Shown piece after piece: positions 54,582 through 64,000 of a stretch of DNA of 64,000 nucleotides; the stretch's first letter is position 1, and every line of letters begins with the position of its first letter. The stretch is from Ryuthela nishihirai. Its lineage: Eukaryota; Arthropoda; Arachnida; Araneae; Heptathelidae. The position numbers were made by a program, and so were the translations under genes. Below the pieces are notes generated by a model. The model made no database searches. It was given only the letters and a program-made list of their open reading frames with translations, and was not told the origin of the DNA. The DNA lies in contig JAWZYU010000001.1 of the NCBI GenBank assembly GCA_038380435.1, positions 10,954,001 through 11,018,000 on the forward strand. Direction: 5' to 3'.

Positions 54582-56111
54582 TGGAAAGAACTTTTCTTGG
54601 AACAGAAAGTAAACTAATTCCCCTATAATTATCACACGAACTGCGATCACCTTTTTTAAAAATTGGGACAATAATAGCTCTGGTAAAATCCTTAGGAACA
54701 ACACTTTTATCATAAAAAATATTCAAAATTTCAGTCAGCCATGTGACAATACAAATGTTCCAAGCTCTAAGCATTTCAGTGATGATTTCATCCACCCTTA
54801 GGGATTTCTGCAGTGTTGATTTAGAGATAGCCAAGTGACTAGGGCCATCATTAAAGCCAGTAATGCATCTCTATCCTTATTACAAACAAGGGTAGTAGAA
54901 ATAATAACATTATTTAGAACATCTCTGAAATGCAGAACCCACCTAACCAGTAAAGAATCCTCACCTTCAACCGCATTGCTATGTTTATCCCTCAACCCCT
55001 GTATATCTGTCTGTTTCTTCCCACACAAGATATTAACTATATGGTATAACCCCCTGCTCTTGTGTTGTCTGACTTCTTCCTCTGTTTTGGCAGCCAAGCT
55101 ATCAAGCCAAAGATTCTTATCAGCTGTTAACTGATCCTTTATACGTTTATTAATCTCGTTGTGATGCCTTCTGTTAAGACCATTAGGGTGTTGATTCATA
55201 TTTATCCTGCACTTATTTCTTTCAGAAATAAGTTCCATAACTTTATCACTCAAATAATTTTGTTTCCTCTGTTCCCTTTTACCCAAAACAGTACTGTTGG
55301 TTTCAAGAAAAGCCTGTTTAAACGATCCCATTCTTTTTCAACTTGAGCATTAATCAAACCACGATTGTCATAATGGCTAAGTAGCCTATCATGGTACTTA
55401 TGTTTTGGTTATATCTGGATCTTTCAGGCATTCAGTGTTATAGCTAATTTTTTTAACCTTAGCAAACATTTCTTAAGCTTCATGTGCAAAACACTTTTGA
55501 CCAGGTAATGGTCAGACCCAATTTCGCCTCCCCTCTATGATCTAGTATTCGTAACTGAACTTGCCCATTGGCTGTTAATTAAAATATAATCTATCATATT
55601 CCTGTGTAATTCACCAGGTGAAATCCATGTATAATTATAAATGTCCCGGTGTTTATAGTATGTGTTAGCTATTCGCAAATCATTAAGTTTACTTACCTGT
55701 AGGAGTCGTTCCCCATTGCCATTGGACCAGCCAATGCCAAAGCGACCTAAAACTCCTGCCCAAATGTTAGAGTCAGTACCAACTTGATCATTGAAGTCTC
55801 CTAGCACAAGAGAAATATCTCCTTTCTTCACAGAATTCGAAATATCCTGAAGCTGGCTGTAAAACGTATCCTTCTCGTTCTCATCAGAGTCCTCTGTGGG
55901 GGCATAACAACAGATGACATTCAAGTGTTTTAAATTTTGCTGTAAGAAATCTTTCATTAATATAGTCATAACCTAGAAGAGCATCACTGGCGTGTCTTCT
56001 GAGAAGCAAACCTACTTCTTGGAGATGCTTTCCATCCTCCCTGCCTGAAAAGAGAAATTTAAAGTTATTTTTAAGTATCTCACCTTTACCTGTCCATCTG
56101 GTTTCTTGCAA
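54582..56111 (-). pseudogene. LINE endonuclease and N-terminal RT pseudogene, 5' of the SINE
   Basis: In reverse: MQETRWTGKGEILKNNFKFL and LLRRHASDALLGYDYINERF (56111-55884), LNVICCYAPTEDSDENEKDT, ISLVLGDFNDQVGTD, NMIDYILINSQWASS and SDHYL-like residues. Then linker ERNKCRINMNQHPNGLNRRH (55331 frame), DSLLVRWVLHFRDVLNNVI, and the RT start SLRVDEIITEMLR, FKKGDRSSCDNYRGISLLSV. Active-site motifs are recognisable but the frames are broken. Confidence 0.88.
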
Positions 56112-56761
56112 GCCAACAATATCTAGATTATAATGCTAGAATTACTGCGTGAGGACATCAAGAGAATAATCTCTATATAACGTCCTCACGTACCTGCAGA
56201 TTGTAAATGATTAGTAGGATTTTTAAAGAAACTAGATTTATTGAGATAGGGCCAACAATATCAAACAGCCCCCTGATCGCAGGCATGTGTTAAAGACTTG
56301 TTCCCCCACTGCTAAAGACTGAAATCACCCATGCTGATAGGAATTTCAGGCACCACCTTTTCAAGTGGACCTTTTGAAGATCCATAGACCTGCCTGATGC
56401 CATAGATATACCATTATTCCAGTTTAGGATGACGATGCCCAACTAGCTAAGTGAGAGTTCTGGTACCTGCGATGGCCTCTGATCAGGATTATCCACCAGC
56501 TGATATAAGGTATCCCTTGCCTCTGTTCACTTAGGGCTGGCAACCCACAAGCAAACAGAAAACACAGCGGCAGATTCTCCCTCAACAGAGGCCCAACAGT
56601 GCAGCAAGTCCAGGATCCATAATCAAGCTCAAAAACATAAACCAGCCCAGTTTAGTAGGTATAAATGATCAGCACCAGGACCTGTGAAATTGACAACTCC
56701 TCAGCAGGGTTGAAAAGGCGGCCATAGATGACCAGATCAATAGGCCATACTGAGCACTCGT

Positions 56762-57010
56762 ACGTTATATAGAGATTATTCTCTTGGTTTCCTGACGCAG
56801 TAATTCCAGCGTTATAATCTAGATATTGTTGGCTTGCAAGAGACCAGATGGATAGGTAAAGGTGAGATACTTAAAAATAACTTAAATTTCTCTTTTCAGT
56901 CAGGGAGAATGGAAAGCATCTCCAAGATGTAAGTTTGCTTCTCAGCAGACACGCCAGTGATTCTCTTGTAGGATATGACTGCAGTAATGAAAGATTTCTT
57001 ACAGCAAAAT
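56762..57010 (+). mobile_element. Inverted 249-bp LINE endonuclease fragment
   Basis: The plus-strand segment ACGTTATATAGAGATTATTC through GAAAGATTTCTTACAGCAAA duplicates, in opposite orientation, the endonuclease start of the adjacent minus-strand LINE (about 56178-55940). The two arms are very similar, near 93 percent by eye. It begins exactly where that LINE's 5' region ends. Confidence 0.88.
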
Positions 57011-57480
57011 AATGCTTCAGTTGTTTTCAAATGGGCATGAACAAAATTTGTATTAAAATGCTTACATAGTTCAACTAAATTATTTTGAATATGATTCATT
57101 CTCTTCTATTGAAAAGCTGGAAGAGCTCTGGCGAATGTGGGATGCTAGTTTTCAGAGACGGCGAACTTTTTGATTTTTCGAATTTTTAACAGTAGTAATT
57201 CGCACTAATGGTAGCAAAATGTAAATAGTAATGTATTATTAGCCCTATACAAAGCAAAAAGAATATCTCATTTTTCCTTTAAAATGAAAGATTTGGATTT
57301 TCGTTCCCTTGAAGCACTTGCTTAGGGCCCTAAGATTTATGGGCTTTAAGCATGTGCTTAATTTGCTTATGCGAAGACGCAGCCCTGTTGATATACAACT
57401 ATTTAAAAGATAATCCGCGAATTTTTTCCTATAGCTTTAAATAAGTAACAAGACGTGAAATTCCCTATTAGAAACTCCTC
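57011..57480. other. Intergenic, nothing recognised
   Basis: AT-rich, no match. Confidence 0.35.
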
Positions 57481-57539
57481 TCCTTGTTTCTCATGTGCCA
57501 GAAATTGTCTCAAAGCCTCAGCTTGGCCTGAACTTCGTT

Positions 57540-57605
57540 AAGACCGTGACATTCGTGGGTGACGTCATTTTTTCCATCCGACTTGCGATTTCTCGCGATA
57601 AGTCA
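57540..57605. promoter_or_regulatory. CpG-containing stretch with a full CRE (TGACGTCA)
   Basis: TGACGTCA lies at 57560-57567, with CCGACTTGCG and TCTCGCGATA close by, the last like half of a TCTCGCGAGA promoter element. The local CpG density is above that of its surroundings. No gene could be linked to it in this window. Confidence 0.3.
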
Positions 57606-57786
57606 TTCCTCTTGTTTAACTTTTAAGTTTACAATATTATCACAATTGTTTTTTTAATTTTTCCAATTTTCTTGTTGTTTATATATTATTTTAGCTCGTT
57701 TTCAGAAAATAAATTACTTAGGCATAAAACTTTTTTTTACAGATAAATTAATTATTCGGGAATGAAGAAAATTCTTCAGAAAATTA

Positions 57787-57839
57787 ATTCTTCGAGGCGT
57801 TCCAAGCCCATGAAATGGGCTTGGAACGCCTCGAAGAAT
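57787..57839. repeat. Perfect 25-bp inverted repeat with 3-bp spacer
   Basis: ATTCTTCGAGGCGTTCCAAG plus CCCAT faces its exact reverse complement across GAA. Confidence 0.95.
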
Positions 57840-58188
57840 AGTATTCGATTTTTCATTTTGTGACAAGTGAATTTGGGCCTATGATATTTAAAAATGCGCA
57901 TACGAGAACCTAATCAGTTTCAATCTCTTATCATACAACATAATATACCTAATGTCTCTCTGTATCCTTTAAATACTAGACAAGTATTCTAGCAGCTAAG
58001 CTGAGAACAAATCAAACATTTAGTAGGCAAGGGAATGCTGCGTTGAAGAGAGATGTCAGTAGTAGCTCCTAATGCATTGTTTTATAGGAATCTTTCATAT
58101 CTATGGGAAAAAATGACAATCACGTATCTTTGTTCGACATCGCCTATCAATCCTAACTATTTTTGTGACATAGGATTTTTGTCACCCG
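57840..58188. other. Intergenic, nothing recognised
   Basis: An open frame at 58053-58289 runs into a LINE fragment and is not credible as a gene. Confidence 0.35.
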
Positions 58189-59090
58189 AGACCTATGATG
58201 CGGTGGGCAGACAATGTCAAACAGGACATTGTCAGAATTGGTGTGCAGTGGCCAGATGTAACTCAGGACAGATATGCTTGGAGAACTAAATTGTACCGTC
58301 TGATTGGACCTCCGTAGCCTATGGCTGCTTAAGGATGATGATGATATAACCCCACTGTAAGGGAGACGAAGTAAAATGACATTCTCGAAATCATTTTGTA
58401 AATATTTGTAATAAAATCTTTCTTCTCGATCATATTATCACTATAATATTTTTAGCTGTTGTCACTTTCGTACAGGTTTAGAAATGATTTCAAAGTCTTC
58501 GTATTTCTTTCGCTTTCCCCAACAAAATTCTATAAAATGAGTAGTAACTCAAAATTCTGTTCAGGTCCGTATCTAGAAAACACGGGGGTGGGGGGAAGGC
58601 AAGAAACACAATCGCGCCGCAAAAGTGTAAGAAAGGAATGAGTGGTAAGAGATTGGATTTACATCGCGTTATAACATTTCCACTTCCGTTTTACAGGTCT
58701 TCAAAAATTTTATTGACAAATGCATGAAATATAAATATAGTATTTTCTTGTCTCTATTACCCTTAAGGATTCTGAAAGGGGGAGGACATGGCTCCTTGCG
58801 CTCTTCCTCCCTCTCCTCCCTAGATCCAGTTCTGCATGAAGAACTCTGGATATATATGGTTCCCACTTCAAACGTTGCAAAATGATTTTGAGAATGTCAC
58901 TTTACTTCGTCTCCCTTACAGTGGGGTTGTATCATCATCATCATCCTCAAGCAGCCATGGGCTACGGAGGTCCAACCAGACCGTGCAATTAGTTTTCCAA
59001 GCATATCTGTCCTGAGCTACATCTGCTGCATCTGCCACTGAACACCAATTCTGACAATGTCCTGTTTGACATTGCCCACCGCATCCTGCT
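58189..59090. repeat. Composite inverted repeat ending in LINE 3' fragments
   Basis: The plus-strand LINE 3' end 58189-58345 (RWADNVKQDIVRIG..., tail (GAT)n) is followed by ACCCCACTGTAAGGGAGACG and AAGTAAAATGACATTCTC. These recur in reverse complement at 58875-58932 and then as a minus-strand LINE 3' end at 58932-59090. Each arm is about 215 bp. The 470-bp loop contains the MITE copy at 58562. Confidence 0.88.
58562..58840 (+). mobile_element. MITE-like repeat, copy 2
   Basis: CAGGTCCGTATCTAG and CTAGATCCAGTTCTG are the inverted ends. Interior blocks GGCAAGAAACACAATCG, CGTTTTACAGGTCTTCAAAAA, AAATGCATGAAATAT and GATTCTGAAAGGGGGAGG match 27775-28085 without its 28-bp LINE scrap. Confidence 0.65.
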
Positions 59091-59094
59091 TCCG

Positions 59095-60169
59095 TTTTGT
59101 TGTTAATATTTATGTCAGACCTAGAAGCTGTAGTAAGAAAAATAAGCGAGAGAGGAAAGGTGGTGAGAAAAGAGATATAGTTTGTGTTAGATCTTCATTT
59201 TAGTCCTGAGATATAAAAGCTATTTATTCATTCTCAAATGTTGAAATTAGAATATTTTTAGTTTCCCAAATGAGTAACACCGAAGGAGAGCGTTCGTTTT
59301 CTGTCCTGAAAATTATTGTATACTCGTAGGGCAAAAATTTAATGTTCTGGCAATTTTCTACATGGAAAAAAATACAGTATATTTATTATAATTGAAATTC
59401 AAATTTATTTCCAATAAGTAATATTTATAATTATTTTACACAAAAAATCCCACTAAGCCGAAGCTTATCAGCGGAATTATGATGAATTAATTAACGATTT
59501 TAGCGAGTAGAAAATTCGAAAGAAAATGTAATTGTTGTTTAAGTGTAATTGAAATATTTTGACAACAAAATATTAAATACTTCTTTATTTTTTTTTTTTT
59601 GTAATTATAATATATATAGTTTTATACCTACTGAGTTATATAAAGTGTTGGGGGGCCACCGTATGTAACTTTGTTCCTAGGGCACGAAAATGTCTAAGCA
59701 CGGCACTGTATATCAAGTTTCATTAATTTTGTATTTTTTATAGGAGCTTCCCCTGACCGCGGGGATTGTGGGGACTATTAGTACGTTTCTGCTTTCGTCT
59801 CACAGTACAACAAACATCGCATCCATAAACCACCTGACCCAATCAGCCAATGACAGGCAGTCACCGAGATGGCCAGACTCTAATGCATGAACCCTTAGCC
59901 AGCGGCAGATCCTGAAAACAAGTGTTGCCAAGGTTTCGTCCATTACGTCAGGCATCTAGTTACGTAGGCTACGGTATGTTTTAAGAATTACATTTTAGAT
60001 TTTCGTTTTTTTTAATATTTAATAAGCACGTCTCCATCGAAATACTGTTCAAGATATGCATTTTAGCTAATACTTCACAGAAACATTAAGTATTTGAATT
60101 GAGATATGCGGTCTTCGCTCATTTATGATGTCTAGACTTTTTCTTCAAGTTTTAATGAGTGATCCTTCG
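59095..60169. other. Intergenic with one dispersed repeat
   Basis: Bases 59790-59885 are copy 2 of the TTTCGTCTCAC repeat (CCAATCAGCCAATGACAGG, ACCGAGATGGCCAG). Nothing else recognised. Confidence 0.5.
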
Positions 60170-60500
60170 TGGACAGGCATTGGTTCAGTGGGTAGTGTAC
60201 CAGTCTCGTAATCTGTAGTTCCCAGTTCCGAGTCCCATGTTCCAGCGTTCAGATTTCTCTCTGCTAAACCCCCATCCTGCCCTCAGTCAGCAACAGGACA
60301 CCGATGGGCTTGAAAAGGCTGCCATCCAATAGAACATAAAGCCATGGCCACATGTTCCACAGAGTCCATCTCCTGTGCATGTTAAAGAATCTGCTGGATA
60401 GCATTGATACAAGGCTTCCAGCTCTCCTAGGAGCTCTTTATTTGATTACCCTCCCCAACCTTCTCTGAGACCTGACAATTTTCCCCATGAAAACTGTAAC
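60170..60500 (+). mobile_element. SINE family A copy, old
   Basis: GGTTCAGTGGGTAGTGTACCA, CTCGTAATCTGTAGTTCCC, CTGCTAAACCCCCATCCTG, GACACCGATGGGCTTGAAAAG, GCATGTTAAAGAATCTGCTGG and CAACCTTCTCTGAGACCTG in order, with internal deletions. Confidence 0.8.
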
Positions 60501-60834
60501 CTCCAAGATGTTTTTTTTTTTTTAGCAATGGCTAAATATTTCAATTTCTATGTCGCATATTATGGCTCTGCTCAAGATCCTCCATATGGAAATGTAATGG
60601 TAACCCAACAACCTTTGCAGTATTTCCAGTGGGAGATATTGGAGTATCCTGTGTAATAATCTTAATTCTGAAACAGCTTTCAACATTTTTAGTAATGCAT
60701 TTTTCATTAAAACCACAAATTTACAGCAAAGCCAATACCTTTGTTAAAGAGGTGCAATTTGGAAGGATTAAAGAGGTGCAATTTGGAAGGATTGTGATTA
60801 AAATTAAGTAATGAGACCAGATGAATACGCCATT

Positions 60835-61025
60835 CTAATCTGGCAGCCCTCCCCTTCGGTTCCCCAACAGAAGAAACATTACATCTTCTGTTAGGTACTA
60901 ACAGCCTGCACCACGAGAAGGCGGGGTAGGACGTTAGGTTGCTAACACAATTTTCCCTTTTGAATGCTGTCTCCAGCTAAAGTGTAGCAACCATTCGCAG
61001 GCCGGGGGCCCTGAAAAGGACCGTT
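60835..61025 (-). mobile_element. RTE LINE 5' UTR fragment, inverted
   Basis: In reverse, TTCTCGTGGTGCAGGCTGTTAG and GGAGGGCTGCCAGATTAG match the 5' UTR of the copy at 41330. A 5' UTR fragment without the rest of the LINE is not what simple 5' truncation produces. Confidence 0.75.
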
Positions 61026-61229
61026 TTCTATTTTTTTTTCTCCTTTTTTCCCTTTTTATTTCTCTTATTTTCACAGTTATTATCACTGAGGAAATATATT
61101 AGCCACAATCACTGAATATACTGTATCTTTATGTACTATTTTTCTTACCACATATCTGATATCTTTGTATTATATCAATCTGTTTTGTCTTTCTTTCTTT
61201 CCTGGACCAAGAGGCCTCTTTTTGTTTAG

Positions 61230-61282
61230 CACACACACACATACACACACACGCACGCACACGCACACGCACACACACACAC
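61230..61282. repeat. (CA)n microsatellite
   Basis: ACACACAC and GCACACGCACGCAC units. Confidence 0.9.
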
Positions 61283-61285
61283 TTA

Positions 61286-61445
61286 AAATCCTCACGCAGC
61301 CATAGGATACATAGATCGAATTCTATTGTGTAATTTAGTTTTACAAACACATCTATCCTGAGCTGCAACTGTAACCTTTGGTTACTGTAGGTACGTTCTA
61401 GCAAGTCTGACTGACAATGTTTCCCCACTGTGCTCTAGGTAATCC
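61286..61445 (-). mobile_element. RTE LINE 3'-end fragment, old
   Basis: ATCCTCACGCAGCCATAGG, a TACATAGATCGAATT region, AATTTAGTTTTACAAACAC, CTATCCTGAGCTGCAAC and TCTAGCAAGTCTGACTGACA follow the LINE 3' end with many substitutions. Confidence 0.7.
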
Positions 61446-61539
61446 CTTTTGTGAATTCGTACAGTTTTGTTCCGCAATAATTAATAATGTACCTCCAGGC
61501 AATAATGTCCTTGCATAATTTACATTTATAAAGCAAGAC

Positions 61540-62189
61540 TTCATCATCATCATCTTCATCCTCCTCCTCAAGCAGCCATGGGCTACGGAGGTCCAACCAG
61601 ACTGCGCAGTTTAATTCTGCAAGGATATCTGTCTTGAGCTACATCTGCTGCATCCGGCCACTGCACACCAATTCTAACAAGGTCCTGTTTGACATTGTCT
61701 GCCCACCGCATCCTAGGTCTCCCCCTCTTTCTGAGGCCTCTAGGCACACTGTTCATAACCCTATTCGCCTATCTATAATTATCCATACGGGCAACATGGC
61801 CAAACCAGCGGAGTCCCTCTCTGCACAATATGCTGCTTAAAGGAGGTTGCAGACTCCTTTGCCTAACCTCATCATTAGTTACAAAGTTAAACCACCTAAT
61901 ACCCAAGATACTGCGTAAGTGTCTAGAATCAAAGGCATCTAGTTTCCTGTTATCTTGTTTACACAGCGTCCAAGTTTCACTACCATAACTAACCCTAGAA
62001 AGAACCACACTATTATACAGTCTAATTTTAGTCTTTAGGTGTATACGCCTGTTTCTAAATACTCTCCATAGATTCTTAAAAGTCCCGGCAGCAATACCTA
62101 TTCGTCTGTTAATCTCATGCCGCACATCACCAGTATCTGTTACGTAGCTCCCAAGGTAATTAAACTGTGACACCTGCTCAAGACTGCAA
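61540..62189 (-). mobile_element. RTE LINE 3' portion, 5'-truncated
   Basis: In reverse it begins at SLEQVSQFNYLGSYVTDTGD and continues in one frame to 61769 (RIHLKTKIRLYNSVVLSRVS, WTLCKQDNRKLDAFDSRHLR, CREGLRWFGHVARMDNYR). It then goes through GRPRMRWADNVKQDL to the (GAT)n tail at 61540-61560. One frameshift follows DNYR. This is a younger copy than its neighbour at 61286. Confidence 0.92.
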
Positions 62190-63077
62190 AAATTGAGATG
62201 AAATTTGAAAGACTTCAAATTTGAACATTTCCAAGCTCCTGTTTTCACAGTCTATTAACATTTGTTTAAATCAATAATGTAATTTTAGGTTATCACTTCC
62301 CATGAATCCATTAAATTTGCATTTTTGCTTGTGTTCCCTGCGGCTAAAATAAAGTGGGCTATAGAAATCTGATATTTTCATGCAAAACAGCTGCATTTAC
62401 CTGTTGCATATGGGATGCGTTCGACGTACTGTTTTGATATTAAGGCATCCATGCAGTTTTTAATCATAGAAATGTTATGAATAAACTGATTCTTTGCCTG
62501 ATTAATAATCTGTTGAATTTGAGTATGGTGTCGAGGAACCTGACAGGTCTTCATAATGTAAATAATGGCAGCTTGAGATATATTTTGATTTACAAAAAAG
62601 TACATTTGCTTCATTAATCTTGGTCTTTTGTTTGAGCGGTTCTTATTTGGTTTGCAATACTTCACTATTCAGAGGAACATCATTTCCAAAAGAAGCAGTT
62701 TTATACTGCAAGTTTCGAATTAGTTTACTGAGCTGTTCATTGAATTTTTTTGTCTGCTGCATATGTCGCTATATCCGATGGTTCATGGAACAAAAGAAAT
62801 GCCGTTTGGTAAGTACACATAGGTCATACAAAATTTCAGATTTTGAAAAGCTTTGAATTAATTTACTGAGCTGTTCATTGAGTTTTGTTGTCTGCGGCAT
62901 CTCATCATGCATCGCTGTGTCCTGTGACTCAAATAACAAAAGCAATGCCATTTGTACTCATAGTTACCATATAAGGTGTCCTAAGATAGCAAACAGATTC
63001 TGCAAGATAGGTTCTGCTGAATCTAGTCACTCAAATAACAAAAGTAGTGTCTCTTGGTAAGTATTCATGTTCACTAT

Positions 63078-63131
63078 GTAAGGTATCATTAAGATAGTCA
63101 AGTTCAAATGACTATCTTAATGATACCTTAC
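63078..63131. repeat. Perfect 23-bp inverted repeat with 8-bp spacer
   Basis: GTAAGGTATCATTAAGATAG TCA faces its exact reverse complement across AGTTCAAA. It lies within the cullin-like pseudogene. Confidence 0.95.
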
Positions 63132-63309
63132 AAGATTCAGCATAGCACAAATGATTTAACCTTATTAACGTCCTTCCACTTAACCTACTGTTGTAAAAAG
63201 CTTCAAATATCTGTAGACCTCTCTCCAACTGCTGAGAAATAGCACTTTGTTGAATTACAAAAATGCAATAATTGATGCCCAGTTCTGCTTAACTATCATA
63301 TGAATAGAT

Positions 63310-63654
63310 AATATATTATTCAAATCACTACTAGGACTCATATCACTGACCATCTTATATAGGAGTTGGTGAATTCCTAGCCACTGATTCGTTTCACTTC
63401 TTAATCGTAGTTTCTTCAGCATCCGTTGATATATATTGGCTGTGAATGATATATTTTGCATTAAGCCTATCATTATCATCAAAATATTTCATCAAATCAC
63501 TACTAGCTCTCATATCAGTGAGCATCCTATGTAGCGTGATTGTGCATTAATAGCCACAGGTTTGTTTTAACTTGTCAGTCATAGCTTCTACAGCATCCAT
63601 TGACATATATTGGCTGTGAATGATGTATTTTGCATTAAGCCTTCTTTATCATCA
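63310..63654. repeat. 174-bp tandem duplication of a cullin segment
   Basis: The two blocks (63310-63480 and 63482-63654) align at offset 174 with about 15-20 percent differences. They share ATATATTGGCTGTGAATGAT and CATATCAG/CATATCACTGA stretches. A third, short match (TATTATTCAAATCACT, GGTGAATTCCTAGCCAC) is at 63868-63920. Confidence 0.8.
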
Positions 63655-64000
63655 CTATACTCAAAAACAGTGAAGGGCTGTGAAAGCTTATCTTCTGCTT
63701 CAGATTATGAACATCCTCTGACATTTTTCTTTGGCAGTATTTCGCAATCAGCTCTGATCATTAACACACTTATTTTAGGTTTCCTTTCTAGTTTATCACA
63801 GCACAAACCCTATCCAGTGTTCCAATGAATTGTTTATCTGCATGAAATACCTCTGTGATGAGAATATGGTATAGATAGAGAATGTATTATTCAAATCACT
63901 GTTGGTGAATTCCTAGCCACAGGTACAGTATTTACAAATTCTTGAGGTGTATTTCCACTTTCTGAGATATTAAAATCATCAAATCCAGGTTTAGTTATCT

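Larger units (their letters stand above)
52945..56762 (-). mobile_element. RTE-type LINE, long minus-strand copy split by a SINE
   Basis: In reverse: 5' UTR (56762 to about 56190), endonuclease (about 56185-55535), linker and N-terminal RT (55331-54590), the SINE insertion 54180-54567, then RT core and C-terminus (54165-53139) to about 52945. The tail repeat has eroded. The order matches the copy at 41330-44918. Frameshifts are frequent, so this is an older copy. Confidence 0.9.
62378..63940 (-). pseudogene. Cullin-2-like pseudogene with internal duplications
   Basis: Reverse-strand pieces follow cullin order: QFIGTLDRVCAVIN, RADCEILPKKNVRGCS-stop-SEAEDKLSQPFTVFEYSDDK, then KYIIHSQYMSMDAVEAMTDK LKQTCGY (63654-63482) and a second copy of that block (63480-63310), VSDMSPSSDLNN, MALLLLFESQDTAMHDEMPQ TTKLNEQLSKLIQSF (62951) with a second partial copy near 62765-62690, and finally QAAIIYIMKTCQVPRHH and SMIKNCMDALISKQYVERIP with the F-A C-terminus (stop 62378). 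IMK holds the Lys that is neddylated in cullins. Active cullins scaffold E3 ubiquitin ligases. Stops and frameshifts are frequent and I see no consistent introns. Confidence 0.75.

Noticed and set aside
55940..57010. Twin-priming inversion of a single LINE insertion
   Set aside because: The inverted part duplicates sequence that is also present in the main body, whereas twin priming gives non-overlapping segments.

Overview
This is eukaryotic nuclear DNA, most likely from an invertebrate animal and probably an arthropod. The evidence is AT-rich intergenic sequence, GT-AG introns, tRNA- and 5S-derived SINEs, RTE-type LINEs with (GATGAT)n tails, several Tc1/mariner and pogo elements, and (TATG)n/(GTAG)n microsatellites. 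The species cannot be read from the sequence. Nearly all long open frames belong to dead transposable elements. There are no operons, CRISPR arrays or intact rRNA or tRNA genes.

Layout. 0-2.4 kb: a non-LTR insertion carrying only ORF1. 2.9-11.6 kb: SINEs of two families (A and B), a perfect 183-bp tandem duplication, a possible small spliced gene (4.6-5.4 kb), and a SINE whose head is 5S rRNA. 13.4-25.9 kb: a DNA-transposon cluster (Tc1, foldback, Tigger/pogo, mariner, LINE 3' end, foldback, hAT MITE, Tc1). 27-31.6 kb: LINE scraps, a MITE, a mariner and a Tc1. 32.4-33.7 kb: an unexplained G-poor block. 33.7-35.6 kb: a truncated LINE. 35.7-40.0 kb: the best host-gene candidate. 41.3-46.4 kb: the longest LINE copy followed by a Tc1-like element. 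48-52.9 kb: complex tandem repeats and palindromes. 52.9-57.0 kb: a minus-strand LINE split by a SINE and followed by an inverted endonuclease fragment. 58.2-59.1 kb: a composite inverted repeat. 60.2-62.2 kb: a SINE and LINE fragments. 62.4-63.9 kb: a decayed, internally duplicated cullin-2-like pseudogene.

The strongest non-repeat result is a predicted four-exon gene on the minus strand (39859 to 35731). Its exon phases are compatible throughout, giving a 205-residue frame with basic nuclear-localisation-like clusters. A CCAAT box and paired TGACG half-sites lie just upstream. I do not recognise the protein family.

The strongest structural results are: a 5S-headed and a tRNA-headed SINE sharing one body; an ORF1-only retrotransposon flanked by a target-site duplication; three perfect short-spacer palindromes of recent appearance; and a 107-bp identical copy of a SINE end plus its unique flank 1.67 kb away. 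I saw no clear evidence of a wholly new biological system.
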